From Clostridia bacterium (GTDB lineage Bacteria; Bacillota_A; Clostridia; Oscillospirales; Butyricicoccaceae): 9,713 nt of DNA. Under the pieces are notes generated by a model. The model searched no databases and was not told the origin of the DNA. It was given only the letters and a program-made list of their open reading frames with translations. Below, one piece after another: positions 5,700 to 9,713 of the stretch; position 1 is the first letter of the stretch; each line of letters begins with the position of its first letter. Made by a program: the position numbers and the translations under genes. The stretch spans positions 1-9,713 of the forward strand of contig JAFOHJ010000310.1 of the NCBI GenBank assembly GCA_017421885.1, written 5' to 3'.

Positions 5700-8520
5700 A
5701 CTGCTTTCCATGTGGCTCCATGCCAGCCGCCTTTCCAATTTCTTCGCAGGCTCTGCTGTATGGCGCGAAGAGGGCTTTAATGAAGATCCTCAGAGCCTTC
5801 AGCAGGAATATGAAGACCTCTTTATGGGTGTTAACGCCGATGTCTATATACCTCTGTGGGCCTCTGTCTGCAAATATGAAGATGGCTCGCTCCTCGATGG
5901 CACCACACTTGAGATCATCAGACTCTATCACAGATGGGGATACAAGCCTGCTGAAATGGACGGTAATCCCCCCGACTATATCGGTCAGTTGTTCCGCTTC
6001 ATGGCCTATCTTGCGGCCTGCGGCATGAACAGCATTGAAAAAGGCGAAGCTCCTGCCGCTTCCTGCTGCCTCGAAGCCGTCGACGAGTTTATTTCCCTCT
6101 ATCTGATGCCAACGGCAGCCTCGGTCTCGGAAGGTATCAGAAAGCATTCGTCTACACCTCTGTTTCTCAGAGTAGCCGATCATCTTGCTGCCTTCTGCCG
6201 TGGCGAGCATCCCGAGGTCTTCTGCTCTGCCGAAGAATGCAAAGAGCATCTTCTGTGCTGGGATGCCTATGAAAAAGGTATGGGCGCACCCATTCCCGAC
6301 GGCAATGCCAGAGTTATAATGACGGCGGGCCGCAATAACTGCGGCGGCAAGTGCTCGGTCCGCGTTACCGAGCAGGATGGCTGCATCCTCGACCTCGAGA
6401 CCGGCTGCGACATCGGCGAGCCTACTCTGCGCACCTGCGTAAGAGGCCGAGGCTACCGCAAGACATACATGACCGGCCAGCGCCTGCGTTATCCCATGAA
6501 GCGCATCGGCAAGCGCGGTGATGGCCGCTTCAAACGCATCACATGGGACGAAGCTGCCGACATCATCACAAAAGAATGGATCCGAATCCGCGATACCTAC
6601 GGTGTCGGCGCACGATATGTCAATTACGGCACCGGCATCTCGGCCACGATCCGTCCCGACCGCCTTACAAAGCGCCTTCTCAACCTTGACGGCGGTTATC
6701 TCGACCTGTTCGGCTCATACAGCTCGGCCTGCGCCCAGTATATCACTCCCTATATCTATGGCGACAACTTGAGCGGCAACAGCGTTGAGGATCTCCTAAA
6801 CACAAAGCTTCTTATCCTCTGGGCGCATAATCCCACCGAGACTATCTTCTCACCTCAGCTTAGCTATATGATCGCCCAGGCCAAGGCAAAGGGTGCCAGA
6901 GTCATAGTTATCGACCCCCGCAACAGTGACAGCGCCATGGCCTTTGCCGACCAGTGGATCCCCGTCACTCCCTCGACCGATGCCGCACTCGCCAACGCGA
7001 TGGCATATGTAATATGGTCGGAAGGTCTCCACGATCAGGCATTTATGGACAAATACTGCATCGGCTTTGATGAAGATCACATGCCCGAAGGCATCGACAA
7101 GGATCATAACTTTAAAAACTATCTCTTCGGCGGCCTTGACGGCATCCCCAAAACACCCGAATGGGGCGAAAAGATCACCGGCATCCCTGCCGATGTCATC
7201 CGTCAGCTGGCACGCGATTATGCCGGCACCAAGCCTGCCTGCATTCTTCCCGGCCTCGGCGCTCAGCGCATAGGCAACGGCGAGCAGACGGTCCGCGCTA
7301 TTGCGGCTCTCACCTGCCTCACCGGCAATGTAGGCATCCCCGGAGGCGGCGCTGCAGGTGTCGGCATGTCGAAAGAAGAGGCTCAGCCCGGCTTCCCCAT
7401 CGGCGACCGCCCTTATAAGGGCACCATATCGGTGTTCACATGGCTCGATGCTATTGAAAAGGGTGCGCAGATGACCCGCGAAAAGGATCATATTCAGGGT
7501 GTCGAAAAGCTCGACACCGATATCAAAATGCTGTTCAGCCTCGCCAGCAACACACTCATCAATCAGCATTCCGAGATAAATCACACCATCGAGATCCTTC
7601 AGGATGAAAGCAAGTGCGAGTTTATCGTGGGCTGTGATGTCTTCATGACCCCCAGCGCAAAGTTCTGTGACATTCTTCTGCCCGGCCCCTCTTTCCTTGA
7701 GGAAGACAATATGACCGGCCCCTGGCGCCAGGGACACTACCTCCTTCACCATAACAAGGTGGTCGAACCTCTCTTCGGCTGCCGAAGCGACTATGCATGG
7801 CTTTCCGATGTTGCAAAGCGCCTCGGGCTGTGGGAAGCATGGTCAGAAGGCCGCGAGACACCCGAGCAGTGGCTCGAGCATATCTATAACGGCCTCAGAA
7901 AGCAGGAGAGCGAGCTGCCTCCCTATGCCGAGTTCAAGGCAAACGGAGGCTATACCTACAAAAATGTCAAGACCTATATCGCCTATGCCGACCAGATACG
8001 CGATCCCGAAAACCATCCCTTCAGGACTCCTTCGGGCAAGATCGAGATCTTCTCCAAGCGCCTGCAGGACTTTAACGACCCTGAAAATATTCCCGCCCTG
8101 CCCATCTATGTACCCTGCCCCGAGGGTCCCGAGGATCCTCTGCGCGAAAAATATCCTCTCCAGCTCATCGGCTGGCACACCAAGCGCCGCTGCCACTCGA
8201 TCCACGACAACAACCCATGGATGGAGGAGGCCGACCCCCAGCGCATGTGGATGAACCCTGCCGATGCCGAAGCAAGAGGCCTTAAGACCGGCGATCTTGC
8301 CGAAGTATGGAACGACCGCGGCAGGATGCATATTCCCGTCTTCGTCACCAACCGCGTGGCTCCCGGTGTATGCGCGGTGGCTCAGGGCGCATGGTATACT
8401 CCCAATAAGGAAGGTGTCGACATCCGCGGCTCGATAAATATCCTGACCGCCAACCGACCCACACCGCTGGCCAAGGGCAATCCCCAGCACACCAACCTTG
8501 TTGAGGTTCGAGCTCTGTAA
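5689..8520 (+). CDS. TorD-like chaperone domain fused to DmsA-like molybdopterin reductase
   Basis: The 943-residue protein has two parts. Residues 1 to about 185 are helical and match the TorD/DmsD maturation-chaperone family: YEDLFMG, IPLWASV, LLDGTTLEIIRLYHRWGY, PPDYIGQLFRFMAYL, FISLYL and STPLFLRVADHL. From about 208 to the end it follows E. coli DmsA closely: C218, C222 and C250 (near-N-terminal Fe-S site), RLRYPMKRIG, VNYGTG, FGSYSSA (341-347; S345 or S346 is the expected Mo ligand), WIPVTPSTDAALANAMAYV, LTGNVGIPGGG, LINQHSEIN, TPSGKIEIFS and the C-terminal dinucleotide-binding RPTPLAKGNPQHTN. Such enzymes carry Mo/W-bis(guanine dinucleotide) and reduce S- or N-oxides; the substrate here is not readable. 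There is no Tat leader. G214 replaces the first Fe-S cysteine. The ATG lies inside the preceding gene, so translation is probably coupled. Confidence 0.9.
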   Translation: MKNKLLSMWLHASRLSNFFAGSAVWREEGFNEDPQSLQQEYEDLFMGVNADVYIPLWASVCKYEDGSLLDGTTLEIIRLYHRWGYKPAEMDGNPPDYIGQLFRFMAYLAACGMNSIEKGEAPAASCCLEAVDEFISLYLMPTAASVSEGIRKHSSTPLFLRVADHLAAFCRGEHPEVFCSAEECKEHLLCWDAYEKGMGAPIPDGNARVIMTAGRNNCGGKCSVRVTEQDGCILDLETGCDIGEPTLRTCVRGRGYRKTYMTGQRLRYPMKRIGKRGDGRFKRITWDEAADIITKEWIRIRDTYGVGARYVNYGTGISATIRPDRLTKRLLNLDGGYLDLFGSYSSACAQYITPYIYGDNLSGNSVEDLLNTKLLILWAHNPTETIFSPQLSYMIAQAKAKGARVIVIDPRNSDSAMAFADQWIPVTPSTDAALANAMAYVIWSEGLHDQAFMDKYCIGFDEDHMPEGIDKDHNFKNYLFGGLDGIPKTPEWGEKITGIPADVIRQLARDYAGTKPACILPGLGAQRIGNGEQTVRAIAALTCLTGNVGIPGGGAAGVGMSKEEAQPGFPIGDRPYKGTISVFTWLDAIEKGAQMTREKDHIQGVEKLDTDIKMLFSLASNTLINQHSEINHTIEILQDESKCEFIVGCDVFMTPSAKFCDILLPGPSFLEEDNMTGPWRQGHYLLHHNKVVEPLFGCRSDYAWLSDVAKRLGLWEAWSEGRETPEQWLEHIYNGLRKQESELPPYAEFKANGGYTYKNVKTYIAYADQIRDPENHPFRTPSGKIEIFSKRLQDFNDPENIPALPIYVPCPEGPEDPLREKYPLQLIGWHTKRRCHSIHDNNPWMEEADPQRMWMNPADAEARGLKTGDLAEVWNDRGRMHIPVFVTNRVAPGVCAVAQGAWYTPNKEGVDIRGSINILTANRPTPLAKGNPQHTNLVEVRAL

Positions 8521-8527
8521 AAAAAGC

Positions 8528-8556
8528 TTGACCTGTGACCTGTCCGCAGGTATACA
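8528..8556 (+). promoter_or_regulatory. Sigma-A promoter of the riboswitch leader
   Basis: TTGACC (8528-8533) and TATACA (8551-8556) are separated by exactly 17 bases. Transcription would start near 8563, twelve bases before the aptamer. The promoter begins eight bases after the stop codon at 8520, so the molybdo-reductase operon has no room for, and shows no, terminator of its own. Confidence 0.75.
8530..8551. repeat. Tandem and inverted repeats in the promoter spacer
   Basis: GACCTGT occurs twice back to back (8530-8536, 8537-8543), and ACCTG (8538-8542) forms an inverted repeat with CAGGT (8547-8551) across TCCG. They fill the -35 to -10 spacer, a place where a repressor could bind. No known operator was recognised. 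Confidence 0.3.
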
Positions 8557-8574
8557 ATCATTACATATCAATAT

Positions 8575-8707
8575 CCGAAAATCTCTGAGCAAAAATACCT
8601 AAAGCCTATGGCCATGGTATTGCGCCGAGGCAGCGTTTATACGCTGCCTCCAGGGTGGCAAGGGAAACCGAACCGCCTTCCGTGTTTGAAAAAGAGATGC
8701 TTTTCGG
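8575..8707 (+). promoter_or_regulatory. Molybdenum cofactor (Moco/Tuco-type) riboswitch aptamer
   Basis: The leader matches the Moco RNA motif known from E. coli moaA. Seen here: closing stem P1, CCGAAA (8575-8580) with TTTCGG (8702-8707), continued by ATCTC (8581-8585) with GAGAT (8694-8698); a second stem AATACC (8594-8599) with GGTATT (8616-8621) enclosing GCC-TAT-GGC; a 10-bp hairpin GAGGCAGCGT/ACGCTGCCTC (8627-8650); the conserved CCAGGG; then GGTGG (8654-8658) with CCGCC (8673-8677) capped by AAGG-GAAA-CC with a GNRA loop, followed by CGCCTTCCGT and TTGAAAA. The order and these blocks parallel E. coli (GGCC-TG..., CCAGGGCGAAGG, TTCGCCTCCCGT, GGAAAGG). The class is known to sense molybdenum or tungsten cofactor. 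The 10-bp hairpin sits where the class has its optional P3, which would favour the Moco form; that is tentative. Confidence 0.87.
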
Positions 8708-8726
8708 CGCAGCAAACCGCTGCGTC
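8706..8726 (+). promoter_or_regulatory. Antiterminator hairpin of the riboswitch
   Basis: GGCGCAGC (8706-8713) can pair with GCTGCGTC (8719-8726) over an AAACC loop (one G-U pair). The second arm is the 5' arm of the terminator stem, so the two hairpins exclude each other, and the first arm shares 8706-8707 with the aptamer's P1. Stabilising P1 should therefore favour termination, giving an OFF switch (inference). Confidence 0.7.
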
Positions 8727-8766
8727 TGATCGTGCATCCTTTATTACGGTCGGACGCAGCTTTTTT
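8719..8766 (+). terminator. Riboswitch-controlled intrinsic terminator
   Basis: GCTGCGTCTGATCG (8719-8732) pairs with CGGTCGGACGCAGC (8747-8760) as a 14-bp stem with two G-U pairs and a 14-base loop, followed directly by six T (8761-8766). It lies between the aptamer and the S-component gene, so it is a regulated terminator rather than an end of an operon. Confidence 0.9.
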
Positions 8767-8784
8767 ATATGCTTCCGGCCGCTG

Positions 8785-8791
8785 AAAGGAG
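8785..8791 (+). promoter_or_regulatory. Shine-Dalgarno that selects ATG 8802
   Basis: AAAGGAG lies ten bases before ATG 8802. The in-frame ATG at 8769 sits just after the terminator T run with no site before it, so it is not the likely start. Confidence 0.7.
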
Positions 8792-8801
8792 CAAACCGCA
8801 A

Positions 8802-9359
8802 ATGCAAGGCACTAAACTGCGAAAAATGATCTTCTGGGCTCTATGCTGTGCTTTAGGCGTCTTCAGTAAACGTCTTGTTGCCCCCATTGCCAACATGATC
8901 ACCGGAGCACTGCACATTCCCGGCGGTATCGGCACGGCCTTCTCAATGATGTTTCTGGCTGTGGCCGCCACACTGGCTCCCTACCGTTGGAGCTGCACCA
9001 AGATGTCGGCTGTGCAGAGCGCGCTGGCACTGGCTATGGGTTCGGTGGGCAGCATGGGCGTGCTGTCGCCGCTTGGATACATCATTCCCGGCATGCTGAT
9101 GGATCTGGTATTCATCCTTGGCCGCCGCATAGGTCTTTCCGACGGCGACCGACTGGTGTTTGCCAATGCTGCCGGATCGCTGGCTGCTGCGCTGACAGCC
9201 AATGCCATAGTTTTCCGCCTGTGGGGCATTATTCTGCTGGTTTATGCCTGTGTTGCCGCCCTCTCGGGCATGCTGTTCGGCATGCTTGGCAGCTGGCTTG
9301 CAGGCAAGCTCCGACCGGCTATTACATACCGCTCTGCGGAGGAGGATCAAAGATCATGA
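8802..9359 (+). CDS. ECF-type transporter S component (substrate-binding membrane subunit)
   Basis: The 185-residue protein is small and very hydrophobic, with about five or six membrane segments (for instance residues 8-24, 45-60, 68-85, 90-106, 121-138, 140-166) and short loops. Length, the small-residue-rich helices (AATLAP, SALALAMGSVGSMG) and the Gly-rich stretch GALHIPGGIGTAFSMM fit S components of energy-coupling-factor importers, which bind one vitamin or metal and dock on a shared EcfA/EcfA'/EcfT module. No module genes are visible, so it would use one encoded elsewhere (group II type). It lies directly behind the Moco riboswitch and its terminator, which points to a substrate linked to the Mo/W cofactor: the metal oxyanion or a pterin precursor (inference). 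I cannot assign it to a named S family; other small membrane proteins are possible. Its stop overlaps the next start by ATGA. Confidence 0.75.
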   Translation: MQGTKLRKMIFWALCCALGVFSKRLVAPIANMITGALHIPGGIGTAFSMMFLAVAATLAPYRWSCTKMSAVQSALALAMGSVGSMGVLSPLGYIIPGMLMDLVFILGRRIGLSDGDRLVFANAAGSLAAALTANAIVFRLWGIILLVYACVAALSGMLFGMLGSWLAGKLRPAITYRSAEEDQRS

Positions 9360-9713
9360 CAACTACAAAAAAGACAAAAATCATCCTGATTGCCCTATTG
9401 GTGATCACTGTGCTGGCAGCAGGCATCTATCTCGCTACCCGCGCGCAGGTTCCCGAAAATGCACTGGCTGTGGAATATGGCGGCAAGACCCATTATACTG
9501 ACCTTGAGGGCATCCGTCTGACCGAGATCCACGGCGAAAGGGTCAACGGCAAAGGCGAGGTGAAGCCGGTGGACGGCATGGGCATTCCTCTTCACGGCCT
9601 GCTGACGTGGACATTGGGCAAAAGCTTCACCTGTGAATCGGTCACCGTCATCGCTTCCGACGGTGTCAGCGCCGAAATAAGCGCTGACGAGCTTGCCGAA
9701 GAGGGCAAGGTCG
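9356..9713 (+). CDS. Membrane-anchored or secreted protein, possible molybdopterin-binding-like domain (cut by edge)
   Basis: Only the first 119 codons are present. It starts MTTTKKTK with a single hydrophobic helix (about residues 9-26), a signal peptide or membrane anchor, then an extracellular region. The part IPLHGLLTWTLGK...VTVIASDGVSAEISADEL resembles the G-x-PL-x-x-LL ... SDG ... S-x-x-EL pattern of sulfite-oxidase-like molybdopterin-binding domains (PF00174) and of small secreted relatives that may not bind cofactor; this match is weak and from memory. There is no lipobox cysteine at the end of the helix. Its ATG overlaps the S-component stop (ATGA) and has GGAGGAGG about ten bases upstream, so it is translated from the same riboswitch-controlled transcript. 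It could be an extracytoplasmic partner of the importer; the missing C terminus is needed to judge. Confidence 0.7.
   Translation, partial: MTTTKKTKIILIALLVITVLAAGIYLATRAQVPENALAVEYGGKTHYTDLEGIRLTEIHGERVNGKGEVKPVDGMGIPLHGLLTWTLGKSFTCESVTVIASDGVSAEISADELAEEGKV

Noticed and set aside
5689..5718. Possible twin-arginine signal at the start of the molybdo-reductase
   Set aside because: The start MKNKLLSMWLHASRLSNFF has no RR pair, no hydrophobic export core of the right kind and leads straight into the chaperone-like helices.
6850..7752. A 300-codon open frame on the minus strand inside the molybdo-reductase gene
   Set aside because: Antisense to highly conserved DmsA-like sequence. No recognisable domain or separate promoter was seen; explained by codon bias.
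8608..8829. A 73-codon plus-strand frame across the riboswitch
   Set aside because: It overlaps the aptamer and terminator hairpins, has no Shine-Dalgarno and no recognisable product. The region is explained as structured leader RNA.

Overview
The window looks like a piece of chromosome from an anaerobic low-oxygen Firmicute, probably a gut-type clostridium (inference). The signs are strong GGAGG-type Shine-Dalgarno sites, sigma-A-like promoters in A+T-rich gaps, intrinsic terminators, a TTG start, an ECF-type transporter S component and a molybdenum-cofactor riboswitch. No rRNA, tRNA, CRISPR array, insertion sequence or phage gene is visible. Coding DNA is fairly G+C rich with a strong bias for C or G at third positions, which also produces many long spurious antisense reading frames.

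Layout. Positions 1-790 (minus strand) hold a coupled pair: a flavin reductase-like protein followed two bases later by the start of an AAA/ABC-type ATPase cut by the window edge. A divergent gene (955-1668, plus) encodes an unrecognised five-helix membrane protein with two CxxC pairs. A convergent hairpin (1675-1701) separates it from an M20-family amidohydrolase on the minus strand (1705-2883). Next, on the plus strand, is a DsbA/FrnE-like thioredoxin-fold protein (3091-3747) that almost certainly starts at TTG, followed by a terminator.

The centre is a two-gene operon (3870-8520) with its own promoter. The first gene fuses a DmsB-like ferredoxin carrying 16 cysteines (four predicted 4Fe-4S clusters) to an FAD/NAD(P)H pyridine-nucleotide oxidoreductase. 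The second, overlapping it by 11 bases, fuses a TorD/DmsD-type maturation chaperone domain to a DmsA-like molybdopterin catalytic subunit. There is no twin-arginine leader, no membrane-anchor (DmsC) gene and no quinone site. I infer a self-contained soluble, cytoplasmic NAD(P)H-driven molybdo-reductase in which the electron input, the electron wire, the catalytic site and the private chaperone are packed into two polypeptides. This is the most unusual thing in the window. The substrate is unknown; S-oxides or N-oxides are the default guess from DmsA similarity.

Directly downstream, a separate sigma-A-like promoter drives a leader of about 240 nt containing a Moco-type riboswitch with a clear terminator/antiterminator platform. 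It controls an ECF S-component gene (8802-9359) and an overlapping secreted-protein gene (9356 to the edge), whose visible part weakly resembles sulfite-oxidase-like molybdopterin-binding domains. The molybdoenzyme and the cofactor-sensing uptake operon are therefore neighbours. The likely theme is supply of Mo/W or a cofactor precursor for the reductase.
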